Below are positions 1 through 10,900 of a stretch of 64,000 bases of DNA, in pieces. Below the pieces are notes generated by a model. That model was not told the origin of the DNA. It searched no databases and saw only the letters and a list, made by a program, of their open reading frames with translations. Source of the stretch: Saprospiraceae bacterium (lineage in GTDB: Bacteria > Bacteroidota > Bacteroidia > Chitinophagales > Saprospiraceae). The translations under genes were made by a program, and so were the position numbers. Location: assembly GCA_020629715.1 (NCBI GenBank), contig JAHDCU010000006.1, forward strand, positions 62,001 to 126,000, written 5' to 3'. How positions within the stretch are numbered: the first letter of the stretch is position 1; each line of letters starts with the position of its first letter.

Positions 1-1
1 C

Positions 2-2428
2 GGTGCATCATTAGAAAATGTAGATCCTAATGATATTGAAAGCGTAAACGTACTTAAAGATGGATCTGCAGCAGCAATCTACGGATCACGGGGATCAAGT
101 GGTGTAATCATCGTTACCACTAAGAAAGGGTCAGCAGGATCTAACCAAGGTGTAAAACTTAGCTACAGTGGTCAGTTTGCTACATCTTCTCCAGTAAATG
201 GAATCAAGAATATGACGGCTGACGAATTTAGAGCAGCAGGTGGTACAGATCTTGGATCATCAACAGACTGGATCGACGAGGTTACTCAAAATGGATTTAC
301 ACAGGTACATGGTATTTCTGCAACAGGTGGTTTTGACAAATCATCTTTCAGAGTATCTGCTAACCTTAGAAATGTAGACGGTATTTTGAAAAATTCTGGT
401 TTTGATCAATTCAACACTCGTCTTAACTTCACTACAAGAGCTTTGGATGATAAGCTTAAAGTAAGTTTCAATACCTCATACACAGACAGAGACCAGCAAA
501 ATGGTTTCAATGAAGCATTGAGATATGCGGTTTTGTATAACCCAACAGCGCCAGTACAAGGTGCTGATTCTCCATTCCCTTTTAATGCAGATCAATTCGG
601 TGGATACTTTGAGACTTTAGGTTTATTCGATAGTTTCAATCCAGTATCATTGATTGAACAAAACATCAATAATGGAGATAGAACGGAGTTTAACTATGGA
701 GCTAATCTAGATTATAGTGTTACCGATGCATTGACTGTAAGCATGAGAATTGCACAGCAAAAGACTGATTATGCAAATAGAATTTATTACCCAACAACAT
801 CATTGTTTAATGGTAATGCGACATCACCTACAAGAAAAGGTCTTGCAGAATTTTATGAGCAAAATACGACTTTCAAATTATACGAAGGATATGCTACTTA
901 CTTAACGGGTATTGGTGAAAATAATGACTTAACACTTACAGGTGGATACTCATATCAGCAAAATAATTTTGATGATAGCTTCTTCAGTGTAGGTGATTTC
1001 CCTAACGATGATTACATCTTCGCTGATATCTTAGAGGCATCTCAGGATTTACAAAATGCTGGATTTATCGATGCGAATAGTAATAGATCTCCTGATGAAA
1101 AAATTATTGCATTCTTCGGTAGAGCCAATTTGACTTTAGATAATAAGATTTTCTTAAACGCGTCTATCAGAAGAGAGGGTTCTACTAAGCTGGGACCAGA
1201 AAATAGATGGGGATGGTTCCCTGCACTCGGTGTAGGTGTTGACTTAAACCAATATCTAGACATCGCTGGTGTAGATCAGTTGAAAGTAAGATTAGGTTAT
1301 GGTGTGACTGGTGCATTACCAGGACCTTCAGGACTTTCTCAAGAGCTGAGACAAGTAAATAATGAAGTAGGTACAGGAGCTGTTTCTACTACACTTTTAA
1401 GAGCTGCTAATGACAGTCTTAAATGGGAGCAAAAAGCAGAAACTAACTTAGGAGTAGAATTTGCTTCTGGTCGTTTCGGAGCTACATTAGATTTATACAA
1501 CAGAGATATATCTGACTTTATCCTAGAAAGAACAGTTGATGTTGCCGTATTTGGTGTAGATAGAAGATTTGAAAATGCTGGTAAGTTAAATACGAAAGGT
1601 CTAGAACTTGCATTAAACTATGATGCTATCCAAAGTGAAAACCTGACATGGAATACTGGTGTTGTATTATCAACATATAAGACAGTATTAGAAGAATACG
1701 TACTTGACGCAGAGACTAGGGCTAACCTCGGTGCCCCTGGTCAGAATGGAACAAATGTAATAAGAGTAAAAGTAGGAGAAGAAATAGGACAAATATGGGG
1801 TCCTGTATACGACGGTGTAGATGGTGAAGGAAATCCGATCTTCCAAGATGTAAATGGAGACGGTATGCTAGTAACGGGACAAGATAAAGCACTTGACCCA
1901 GACGTAGATTTTGCAGTATTAGGTAATGGTACTCCTGACTTAGAATTAGGATGGACTAACCAATTGCAAGTTGGAAAATGGAATATCAATGCATTCTTTA
2001 GAGGTGCATTTGGTCACAGTTTAGTAAACACATTCAGAGCTTTCTATGAGCCGCAGGTATCTACTCAATCTTCATACAACTTTATGAATACTGATCTAGC
2101 AGTAGATGGTTTGACTACGGCAAGATTTAGTTCTCTTTATGTAGAAAAAGGTGATTTCTTTAAGTTAGATAACCTTACGATTTCTAGAGGATTTGATATC
2201 GGTGGATCTGCATTTGAAAATGTTCAGTTCTCATTGATCCTTCAAAATCCTTTAGTATTTACAAGTTATACAGGTACTGACCCAGAGCCTAGTTTAGTAG
2301 ATTCAGGCCCAGCTGACAATGGTAGCAGAGATCCTAACTACGCTGACGTATTAGCGCCAGGATTAGATAGAAGAAATAGCTATTTTGCTTCTAGATCTAT
2401 CACGCTTGGTGTAAATCTTAACTTTTAA
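2..2428 (+). CDS. SusC/RagA-family TonB-dependent outer membrane receptor, 5' truncated
   Basis: The reading frame is open from base 2, so the gene starts before the window. The first visible residues are the end of the plug domain: [20 protein letters not shown] followed by [10 protein letters not shown], the classic SusC plug signature. The remaining roughly 740 residues are rich in aromatic and Asn/Asp residues in alternating strands, as in a 22-strand beta-barrel, and end in a strand with terminal Phe (ITLGVNLNF), the usual outer membrane insertion signal. SusC proteins import oligosaccharides or peptides across the outer membrane with TonB energy and pair with a SusD lid lipoprotein, which follows 12 bases later. 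The substrate cannot be read from sequence, and no polysaccharidase lies in the visible operon. The signal peptide and carboxypeptidase-like N-terminal domain are outside the window. Confidence 0.96.
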   Translation, partial: GASLENVDPNDIESVNVLKDGSAAAIYGSRGSSGVIIVTTKKGSAGSNQGVKLSYSGQFATSSPVNGIKNMTADEFRAAGGTDLGSSTDWIDEVTQNGFTQVHGISATGGFDKSSFRVSANLRNVDGILKNSGFDQFNTRLNFTTRALDDKLKVSFNTSYTDRDQQNGFNEALRYAVLYNPTAPVQGADSPFPFNADQFGGYFETLGLFDSFNPVSLIEQNINNGDRTEFNYGANLDYSVTDALTVSMRIAQQKTDYANRIYYPTTSLFNGNATSPTRKGLAEFYEQNTTFKLYEGYATYLTGIGENNDLTLTGGYSYQQNNFDDSFFSVGDFPNDDYIFADILEASQDLQNAGFIDANSNRSPDEKIIAFFGRANLTLDNKIFLNASIRREGSTKLGPENRWGWFPALGVGVDLNQYLDIAGVDQLKVRLGYGVTGALPGPSGLSQELRQVNNEVGTGAVSTTLLRAANDSLKWEQKAETNLGVEFASGRFGATLDLYNRDISDFILERTVDVAVFGVDRRFENAGKLNTKGLELALNYDAIQSENLTWNTGVVLSTYKTVLEEYVLDAETRANLGAPGQNGTNVIRVKVGEEIGQIWGPVYDGVDGEGNPIFQDVNGDGMLVTGQDKALDPDVDFAVLGNGTPDLELGWTNQLQVGKWNINAFFRGAFGHSLVNTFRAFYEPQVSTQSSYNFMNTDLAVDGLTTARFSSLYVEKGDFFKLDNLTISRGFDIGGSAFENVQFSLILQNPLVFTSYTGTDPEPSLVDSGPADNGSRDPNYADVLAPGLDRRNSYFASRSITLGVNLNF

Positions 2429-2440
2429 ACCAAAGAAACT

Positions 2441-4042
2441 ATGAATAATTTTATAAAACTTCTTTTCGCTTTTGCAGTGATATGCTTTGCATATTCCTGT
2501 ACAGATCTTGAGGAAGATCTAGTAGGTGATATTACCACCGATATCACAGATCCAGGGATACCAACAACTACTGATGGTCCTGGAGCAGGTCCGTTAGCTG
2601 CAGCATATTCTTCTCTTAGAGATGCAGGTACAGCTAATCATGGTGGATACTACTCTATACAAGAAATCACATCTGATGAAATGGCCATTTGTGCTAAAGG
2701 TGGTGACTGGTTTGATGGTGGTATCTTAATTGAGTTACATCGTCACACATATGGTCCTACACATGCATTTGTGAATAATGCTTGGAATGGTACTTATGGT
2801 GCTATTAATACGGTAAATGAATTGATCGCTGGTGGAACTCTTGATGCCAATCAAACGGCTCAAGCTAGAGCACTCCGAGCATATTACTACTGGAGATTAA
2901 TGGACCTCTACGGAAATGTAAAGATCATAACGTCTCCCGGTGTAGATGCACCTCAATCATCTAGAGATGAGGTATTCGCTTTTGTAGAAAGCGAATTATT
3001 AGCAGCTTTAGGTATATCTGCGGTTTCTTCTAGCATGGACTTATCTTCAAGTTCTTTAGGAACAGATAACAATGCCTATACTATCAATCAATACGGAGCT
3101 TTAGGTATTTTATCTAAAGTATATTTAAATGCTGAAATATACACAGGTACCCCGAGATGGGGAGAGGCTATGGCAGCAGCTAGTTACGTTATTGATAGTG
3201 GGGTATACTCTCTATGTGATGATGGATGTACAGTAAAAAACCTTGGAAAGAGAGCAGGAGTTGCATCTGATCCTGAAAATCTTGAAGGATACGCAGCAGT
3301 ATTTGCAGCAAATAACGATGGAAATCCAGAGAATATCTTTACTGTAAATTATGATGAAGCAGGTGCTGGAGGGATGAACTTCTCTCAAATGAATCTTCAC
3401 TATTCTAGTCAATTTACTTGGAACCTAGATGCGCAACCATGGAATGGTTATGCAACCCTTGAAGATTTCTATAACTCTTATGAAGCGGGTGATGCACGTA
3501 AGACGGCTAACTTCGTAGTAGGAGAGCAATTAGACTTTGGTGGATCAGCAATACTCGATTACGCATCAGATGATGGAGACTTAGTATTAAACTATACTCC
3601 TGCGATAAACGAACTTGAGCCTAACTCACTTAGAGAGGCAGGAGCAAGACCTGGAAAATTCCAGTTCCAGCAGTTCGGTCGTCCTGATATGAATAATGAC
3701 TACCCAATCGTAAGATTAGGAGACATGTATCTCGTAAGAGGAGAGGCAAGAGCTCGTATGGCTGGTGATTGGAATATGTCTCTATCTGACGTAAATGTTA
3801 TCAGAGCAAGAGCTAAAGTATCAGAAATGACTAGTATCGATGCTGATGGTTTCTTGGCAGAAAGAGGTCGTGAGATGTTTCAAGAGTCTGCAAGACGTAC
3901 TGACTTGATCAGGTTTGGAAAATATAACGATGCATGGTGGGAGCATCCAGCAGATGCATCTGACCATGTAAACTTATTCCCAATTCCGTTTGATCAAATT
4001 CAAGCAAGTGATGGGACACTTACTCAGAATCCTGGGTACTAA
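2441..4042 (+). CDS. SusD/RagB-family substrate-binding outer membrane lipoprotein
   Basis: 533 residues, the usual SusD size. The leader has a hydrophobic core ending AYSC, with lipidation expected at Cys20. The N-terminal region has the helical TPR-like pattern of SusD (AQARALRAYYYWRLMDLYGN), and the C-terminal part has the RagB/SusD signature (YPIVRLGDMYLVRGEA, then a Glu-Arg-Gly-Arg-Glu stretch and RRTDLIRFGKY). SusD proteins cap the SusC barrel and hold the incoming ligand at the cell surface. It starts 12 bases after the SusC stop, so the two are co-transcribed. A strong hairpin terminator follows, which separates it at least partly from the downstream lipoprotein genes. Confidence 0.96.
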   Translation: MNNFIKLLFAFAVICFAYSCTDLEEDLVGDITTDITDPGIPTTTDGPGAGPLAAAYSSLRDAGTANHGGYYSIQEITSDEMAICAKGGDWFDGGILIELHRHTYGPTHAFVNNAWNGTYGAINTVNELIAGGTLDANQTAQARALRAYYYWRLMDLYGNVKIITSPGVDAPQSSRDEVFAFVESELLAALGISAVSSSMDLSSSSLGTDNNAYTINQYGALGILSKVYLNAEIYTGTPRWGEAMAAASYVIDSGVYSLCDDGCTVKNLGKRAGVASDPENLEGYAAVFAANNDGNPENIFTVNYDEAGAGGMNFSQMNLHYSSQFTWNLDAQPWNGYATLEDFYNSYEAGDARKTANFVVGEQLDFGGSAILDYASDDGDLVLNYTPAINELEPNSLREAGARPGKFQFQQFGRPDMNNDYPIVRLGDMYLVRGEARARMAGDWNMSLSDVNVIRARAKVSEMTSIDADGFLAERGREMFQESARRTDLIRFGKYNDAWWEHPADASDHVNLFPIPFDQIQASDGTLTQNPGY

Positions 4043-4068
4043 GATTTACGATTCTATTAAGATAATTC

Positions 4069-4101
4069 AGAGGGTTGCTTCATACGAAGCAACCCTCTTT
4101 T
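4069..4101 (+). terminator. Rho-independent terminator after susD
   Basis: A perfect 13-bp stem (4069-4081 with 4086-4098) closes a 4-base loop and runs into TTTT at 4098-4101. It stands between susD and the first UnbV lipoprotein gene, only 17 bases before that start codon. It may end the susCD message or act as a partial terminator that lowers expression of the downstream genes; no separate promoter could be recognised between the hairpin and the next gene. Confidence 0.88.
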
Positions 4102-4117
4102 AGTTGCATCAATATAT

Positions 4118-7100
4118 ATGAGATTTTTTTTATACATCATTAGCGTTATCATCCTGCTGAGTACATCATGTACTCCGGATAGCGTGGAGTTTGCACTTTT
4201 CGATGATGTCTCATATGTAGCACCGTTTTATAATAAGCTTACATATACAGAAGAGTTTAACCCATACACTTATCGAAATTTCTACAACGGTGGTGGAGTA
4301 GCACTGGGTGATATTAATAATGATGGTTTATTAGATATTTATTTTACCGGTAATCAAGTGGATAACAAGCTTTATCTTAATAAAGGGAACTGGATTTTTG
4401 AAGATATAACAAATGCAGCTGGTGTTGCATGTAAAGGAGTATGGTCAAGTGGTGCTAATTTTGTAGATATCAATGGTGATGGATTACTTGATATCTATGT
4501 TTGTAAGGCTGGAAGCCCTGAAGGAGACCGTAGATACAACGAGTTATTTATCAACCAAGGAGACCTTAGTTTTATAGAACAATCAAAAGAGTATGGTCTT
4601 GATATCAAAGGCTTATCTATTCACTCTGCATTTTTTGATTACGACCACGACGGAGATCTAGATTGCTACGTACTTAACAATTCATTGAAGTCCGTTGGAG
4701 GATTTGACTTAGCGAAAGGACAAAGAAATGTTCCAAGCGAGAACGGAAATAAGTTTTTAGAAAACCAAAATGGAATGTTTATAGACGTATCGACACAGGC
4801 AGGAATCTATACAAGTGCTATAGGGTTTGGATTAGGGATTACCCTCACCGATGTAAATCTTGATGGTTGGACAGATATCTATGTTTCTAATGACTTTTAT
4901 GAGAGAGATTATCTATATATCAATCAGCATGATAAGACTTTTAAAGAAGAAGCGCTAGATTATTTCGAGAGTATCCCACTAGGAAGTATGGGTGCTGATG
5001 CTGGAGATATCAACAATGACGGTTATCCAGATTTTATGATTACTGAAATGCTGCCTCGTAGTCAACGAAGAAAAAAAACAAAGGCTCTATATGAGTCATG
5101 GGAAAAATATAATAGAGCCATAGCGGCAGATTATGGTCACCAATTTCCGAGAAATATGCTACAGTTGCACAATGGTCATTCTTCATTCATGGAGATTGGT
5201 AGATCAGTTGGTGTAGATGCTACCGATTGGAGTTGGTCGAGTCTCATACAGGATTTTGATAATGATGGACTTAAAGATATTTTCGTGGCCAATGGCATAG
5301 GACAAGATTTACTTGACCGAGATTACCTTAGCTTTTATGCTAATGATGCTAGAGTCAAAAACTTAATTGATACCGAAGAAAATGCCATCATGAGTTTGAT
5401 AGATAGCATGCCATCCTCTCCATTGAGTAACCACATGTTTAATCAGAAATATGATGGTTCGTTTTTAGATAAGTCAAAAAACTGGGGGCTCAATGAGTTG
5501 AGTTATAGCAATGGATGTGCATACGGAGACCTCGATAATGATGGAGACCTCGACTTAGTAATCAATAATATAAAAGGTCCGAGCTTCATATATAAGAATA
5601 ACTCCACCGAAGGCAATTACATTCAATTAGACATTAGAAATAGTAGTAAAAATTCTCGTAGTATCGGTGCCAAGGTAATTGTTTATGCCTGTGGCCAACG
5701 CTATATGACAGAACAATACCCAGCAAGAGGATTTCAGTCTTGTAGCAGTGATATTCTCCATGTAGGGCTAGGGTCCTGTAGCCTGATCGATAGTATTGAG
5801 CTGTTTTGGAAAGGTTATCAATTAACTACCCAATTAGGTTCAGAGATTAATCAGCGACTTATAGTTGATTTAGATAAGTTAGTGGAGAGGCCTATCAGCT
5901 CATTGACATTGCAAAACTTTAGATGGGATACTTTAAATATCAAACATAAAGAGTATAATTTTAATCAGTTTAACAGAGAACGGCTCATAGGCAGAATGAA
6001 CGCCAGAAAAGGACCCGTGATGGCCTTCGACAATAATGATAAGCTTTGGGTAGGAGGTTCCAAAAATATTGCTTTGAAGACAGAAGCACAGTTAAGTTCT
6101 TTGGAGTCTTTAGAGGAGTGGAGCAAAGCTTCTGAGCATACAGACATCCATTTTTTTGATAGTGACAATGATGGTGATCAGGATATCTATATGGCATATG
6201 GTGGCACAGGTTTTACAGCCTACAGTCCAGAGCTTAGAGATCAGATTTGGGTTAATGAAAATGGCTCATATAGAAGGCAACCAGTTTTTAAGAATCAGGA
6301 AGGAACATTTGCGACTGTTGCGGTAGATATAGCTGACTATGATCAAGACGGCTTACTTGATATTATAGCAGTCGATGGAGCAACTAATCAATATTATGGA
6401 TCAAAGGGTTCTATATACCTTCTTCACAACGATGGAAATAACGAGTTTTCGAAAATCCATCCATCTTCTATAGATACTAAGGCAATTTGGTCTGATGTTC
6501 GGTTTGTTGATTTAAATGAAGATGATCGCCTAGATATTTTAGCTATTGGGGAGTGGACGTCTCCCGTCTGTTATCTACAAAAAGAAGATAGTTTTGTAAA
6601 AAGTGATAATGCATTATTTACAAAGGTCGGTGTATATAATACTATCCATATCAAGGATTTTAATGCAGATGGTAGAGACGATATTTTTCTTGGTGCAAGA
6701 GGACTCAATAGTGAACTAAATGAAAACTCAATCCTAGTGATTGGGGACTTTGATCAAAATGGAAAAACAGAATCTCTACTCTGTGAAAAAATAGATGATA
6801 AACTATACCCTGTCATCGATAAAGATGATCTCATGTCACAGTTTCCTAGCTTAAAAAAGCGATATACTTACTATAAAGAATATGCCAAAGCTACCATGAT
6901 TGATCTATTTGGTAAAAAAGCGATGGAAAGTTTTGATAAAGTAGAAATAGAAAACTTAAAGAGTCAGCTTTTTTTGTCTGCTGGGGCATCGGAGTATATT
7001 TCAGTTGATCTACCGAAGGAAATTCAGTATAGTTCTATCTATGCAGTACAAAGTACAGAGCTCAATGGAGATGGCATTGAAGATATCATAGTAGGCGGCA

Positions 7101-7333
7101 ATCATTACTTGGTCAAACCTCAATTTGGTAGAGATGACGCATCGCGAGGTTGGGTTATATATAGCAGTAAAGATTCATCTAATAATATTCAATATGATTA
7201 TCTAAAATCTTTAGACCTTAGAGGAGAAATAAGAGATATAGAAATATCTCAGGATAATGAAATCTATATCGGGATCAATGATGGCCCCATCGTAAAAACA
7301 AATATTGAAAACTTAAAAATCAAGAATGAATAA
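4118..7333 (+). CDS. FG-GAP/VCBS repeat lipoprotein with ASPIC/UnbV domain (CRTAC1-like), paralog 1
   Basis: 1,071 residues. Leader with lipobox STSC (Cys18). Residues about 60-500 hold repeated calcium-binding blades of the form GDINNDGLLDIY, typical of integrin-like FG-GAP/VCBS beta-propellers. An ASPIC/UnbV domain follows at about 512-585 (IGAKVIVYACGQRYMTEQ, ARGFQSC, HVGLG). A second propeller set lies at about 680-860 and near 1,020. The family is abundant in marine Bacteroidota as cell-surface proteins near SusCD pairs, and its biochemical role is not established. It is the first of three paralogs and overlaps the next gene by 8 bases. Surface display as an outer membrane lipoprotein is inferred from the lipobox. 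Confidence 0.93.
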   Translation: MRFFLYIISVIILLSTSCTPDSVEFALFDDVSYVAPFYNKLTYTEEFNPYTYRNFYNGGGVALGDINNDGLLDIYFTGNQVDNKLYLNKGNWIFEDITNAAGVACKGVWSSGANFVDINGDGLLDIYVCKAGSPEGDRRYNELFINQGDLSFIEQSKEYGLDIKGLSIHSAFFDYDHDGDLDCYVLNNSLKSVGGFDLAKGQRNVPSENGNKFLENQNGMFIDVSTQAGIYTSAIGFGLGITLTDVNLDGWTDIYVSNDFYERDYLYINQHDKTFKEEALDYFESIPLGSMGADAGDINNDGYPDFMITEMLPRSQRRKKTKALYESWEKYNRAIAADYGHQFPRNMLQLHNGHSSFMEIGRSVGVDATDWSWSSLIQDFDNDGLKDIFVANGIGQDLLDRDYLSFYANDARVKNLIDTEENAIMSLIDSMPSSPLSNHMFNQKYDGSFLDKSKNWGLNELSYSNGCAYGDLDNDGDLDLVINNIKGPSFIYKNNSTEGNYIQLDIRNSSKNSRSIGAKVIVYACGQRYMTEQYPARGFQSCSSDILHVGLGSCSLIDSIELFWKGYQLTTQLGSEINQRLIVDLDKLVERPISSLTLQNFRWDTLNIKHKEYNFNQFNRERLIGRMNARKGPVMAFDNNDKLWVGGSKNIALKTEAQLSSLESLEEWSKASEHTDIHFFDSDNDGDQDIYMAYGGTGFTAYSPELRDQIWVNENGSYRRQPVFKNQEGTFATVAVDIADYDQDGLLDIIAVDGATNQYYGSKGSIYLLHNDGNNEFSKIHPSSIDTKAIWSDVRFVDLNEDDRLDILAIGEWTSPVCYLQKEDSFVKSDNALFTKVGVYNTIHIKDFNADGRDDIFLGARGLNSELNENSILVIGDFDQNGKTESLLCEKIDDKLYPVIDKDDLMSQFPSLKKRYTYYKEYAKATMIDLFGKKAMESFDKVEIENLKSQLFLSAGASEYISVDLPKEIQYSSIYAVQSTELNGDGIEDIIVGGNHYLVKPQFGRDDASRGWVIYSSKDSSNNIQYDYLKSLDLRGEIRDIEISQDNEIYIGINDGPIVKTNIENLKIKNE

Positions 7334-7913
7334 ATTACTATTCATACCATTATTGATGTTATTCTTGGTTTCATGTGAATCAGAATATAGTAGTCTGGTA
7401 AAACAAGAGATGGATTCTGGCGAAATCCATGAAGAACTCTTACTAGAGCTCAAAATGGGGCAAACTCGAAAAGAATTTCACGAGATATGTTGGAATTTAA
7501 ATTCTAAAGGAATCATAGGGCAAGGTCCAGGAAATAAATATGCAAAATACGTCATGCCTCCTCTTAATGCAGATGATGATAGTACCTCTGTGGATATGTT
7601 ATTTTACGGTATGTTTGACGACGATAAAATCATGTATGGGATGGATATGAAGTTACATTTTGTACGATGGTCTTTATGGAATCAAAATTTTAGTCCAGAG
7701 CGTTTAATCGAGTACATGAAGGATCGCTACATGAAGACTTGGGGAGGAAATGAGTTTATTCCTATTGATATCAATGAAGAGACAAAAGCTTTTGTCAAAG
7801 TAGATGGGAACCGTCAAATTGTGATCTATAAACTTGACGATATGGACATTGCTATCAAGATCAAGGATCTCAGGACGGATCGCTATTCAATTTCTAAAAA
7901 GGAAATAATATGA
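7326..7913 (+). CDS. Small lipoprotein of unknown function coupled to UnbV genes
   Basis: 195 residues. Leader ending LVSC gives a lipobox with Cys17. The mature part has a short segment LLLELKMGQTRKEF that resembles the start of small alpha/beta lipoprotein folds with a GMT-type turn such as BamE/SmpA, but the match is too weak to assign. The rest has alternating strands and conserved-looking Trp residues (WSLWNQNF, KTWGGNEF). The start overlaps the upstream paralog by 8 bases and the stop overlaps the downstream paralog by 4 bases (ATGA), so all three are very probably translated from one message. I do not recognise the family; the context suggests an accessory or assembly partner of the UnbV proteins. 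Confidence 0.85.
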   Translation: MNKLLFIPLLMLFLVSCESEYSSLVKQEMDSGEIHEELLLELKMGQTRKEFHEICWNLNSKGIIGQGPGNKYAKYVMPPLNADDDSTSVDMLFYGMFDDDKIMYGMDMKLHFVRWSLWNQNFSPERLIEYMKDRYMKTWGGNEFIPIDINEETKAFVKVDGNRQIVIYKLDDMDIAIKIKDLRTDRYSISKKEII

Positions 7914-10900
7914 AATTAGTTCTACCAGTTGTTTTTATTGGTTCTTTACTTTTTTTGTTTTCCTGTCAGCGGGAGCCTGTAGTTAATAACACTCTTTTTG
8001 AGCTGTTAGATAACGAAACTATAGGCGTTAACTTCTCAAATAACCTGACCTCTACGAAGCAGTTTAATGTCTATAAATATCGAAATTTTTATAACGGTGG
8101 TGGTGTAGCGATTGGCGATATCAATAATGATGGTTTCCAAGATGTATATATGGTTTCAAACCAAGGTAAAAACCATTTATACCTTAATAAAGGCAATATG
8201 ACTTTCGAAGAAATCGCTGAATCTGCGGGAGTGACCGGAGATCGATCTTGGTCAACGGGAGTTAGTTTAGTGGACATAGATGCAGACGGTGATCTTGATA
8301 TATATCTATGCAACTCTGGAGATGTAGCAGGCGATAATAAGGAGAATGAATTATTTATAAACAATGGGAATTTAACATTTACAGAATCTGCGGAATCTTA
8401 TAACCTTAATGATAAAGGCTACTCTACGCATGCCTCTTTCTTTGATTATGACCAAGACGGTGATTTAGATATTTATCTGCTCAATAATTCTTTTCAAGCC
8501 ATAGGGAGTTTCAATCTTAGAAAAAATGAACGTCCAGTACGTGACGAACTCGGAGGTGATAAACTCATGGAAAACCAGAATGGTAAGTTTGTGGATGTAA
8601 GTGAAGCCGCTGGTATTTATGGTAGTGTCATAGGTTTTGGATTAGGAGTGACGGTGAGTGATTTCAATAGTGATGGATGGTTAGATATTTTTGTTTCCAA
8701 TGATTTTTTTGAAAGAGACTATCTCTATATCAACAATGGCGATAAGACTTTTACTGAAGACCTAGAGGCACAAATGAGCTCCATAAGCGCAGCCTCGATG
8801 GGTGCTGACGCTGTAGACATCAATAATGATGGTCATTCGGATTTATTCGTTACCGATATGCTACCTAGTGAATACGAACGCCTCAAGACCGTCACGACTT
8901 TTGATGATTGGAATAGGTATCAGTATAATCTTAAAAATGGATATCATCACCAATTTACCAGAAATGTCTTACAACGTAATAATGGGAATGGCACCTTCAG
9001 CGAAATATCAAGATTGGCTGGTGTAGAGGCCTCAGATTGGAGTTGGGGAGCACTCTTCTTCGATATGGATAATGATGGTTTTAAGGATCTTTTCATCGCA
9101 AACGGAATCTATAAAGACCTCACAAATCAAGACTACCTTCAGTACATCGCTAATGAACAAGTGATCAAATCAGTAATCACTGATGATGGGGTAAACTACA
9201 AGGAACTCATCGATACTATTCCGTCTAATATGGTTGTAAACCATGCCTACCGAAATGCTGGAGGTCTGAGTTTTGACCCATGGACGGATTCAGGACTACA
9301 GGCACCTAGTTTTTCCAATGGATCAGCATATGGAGACCTGGATAATGATGGAGATCTGGATCTCGTCGTGAATAATGTAAACATGCCTAGCTTTTTCTAT
9401 GAAAACAAACTTGATCAGTCCAAGCAGAACTATATAAAGCTTGTGCTGAAAGGCGATAATAAAAACACTTATGCCGTAGGCGCTACCATATCTATCCAAG
9501 CAGCTAATGGAGATCAATATTCGTATGAAAATGTCCCAACACGTGGGTTTCAATCTAGTATGGATCCTCGGCCCAATATTGGTATCGGACATCATGATGA
9601 CGTAGACATCGAAGTCTCTTGGCCGTCAGGTAAAATTACACAACAAAAGACGGTAAAAGCAAATCAAACAATTGTGTTACAAGAGTCAGATGCTTTAGAA
9701 ATAAATGAATCTTCAGACGACTTTAATCAAGTATTTTCTGTTGCAGAAGCACCTATAGAGTACGTCAAAGAAGAGAACAATTATGTTGATTTCAATCGAG
9801 AAAGATTGATATACCATATGAGGAGCAACGAAGGTGGAGAAATAATTAAAGCAGACCTCAATGGAGATGAAAAGGATGACTTGATATTACCTGGTGCCAA
9901 GGGAATAGTATCAGAAATATATCTCAGTGCTCGTGGTTCTAATCATATAAAATCGAATCAAGAATCACTTGAAAAATTAAAAGAATCAGAGCATATCTCT
10001 GCAGCAGTATTAGATGCAGAAGGAGACGGAGATTTAGATATTTATTTTGTAAGTGGAGGAGTGGAATTGTCTGAATATTCTGAGTATATGTATGATCACT
10101 TGATGATCAATGACGGTGAGGGTAATTTCAGTTTATCGACTCAGCGATTACCCTCAGATGGTCTAAAGATCAGTAGCAGTACCGTTTCTGTAGCAGATAT
10201 TGATGGTGATGGCGATTATGATCTATTTGTTGGTGAACGTATTAAGATTGGTAAGTTTGGTGCTCGTACTTCAGGCTATATATTGGTCAATGATGGTAAA
10301 GGTAACTTTGATAATAAAACTTCAGATATTGCTCCAGATCTCAATGAGATAGGTATGATCACAGATTCTGATTTTAGTGATATCGATGGTGATGGTGACG
10401 ATGATCTACTGATCGTTGGAGAATTTATGGATATCTCCTTATTTACTAATGAAGGTGGTAAGCTTCAAAAAACGAACCTAGATGCCAATATACCCTTGAG
10501 AGGATGGTGGAATAGCCTTCAAGTAGTAGACGTCAATCAAGATGGTCGATTAGATATCATTGCTGGCAATCTTGGATCTAATAGCAGATTTGAGGCATCA
10601 AAAGATAAACCAATAAGACTATACTATGCAGATTTCGATAATAATCGTTTTCCTGAAGGCATTATGACCTTTAGAGCAGATGATGGCAAATACTACCCGT
10701 ATTCACTACGGCACAATCTGATTGATCAGATCAAGATTCTTAAGAAGAAATTTCCAGATTTTGAATCATTTAAAACGGCTGATATCACTCAGATTTTCAC
10801 AAAAGAGCAGCTTGATCAAGCACAGGTTTCAGAAGTCAATCAGCTCCAAACAGTTGTATTGATCAATGAAGGAAGTAATAAATTTACTGCGATAGAATTA

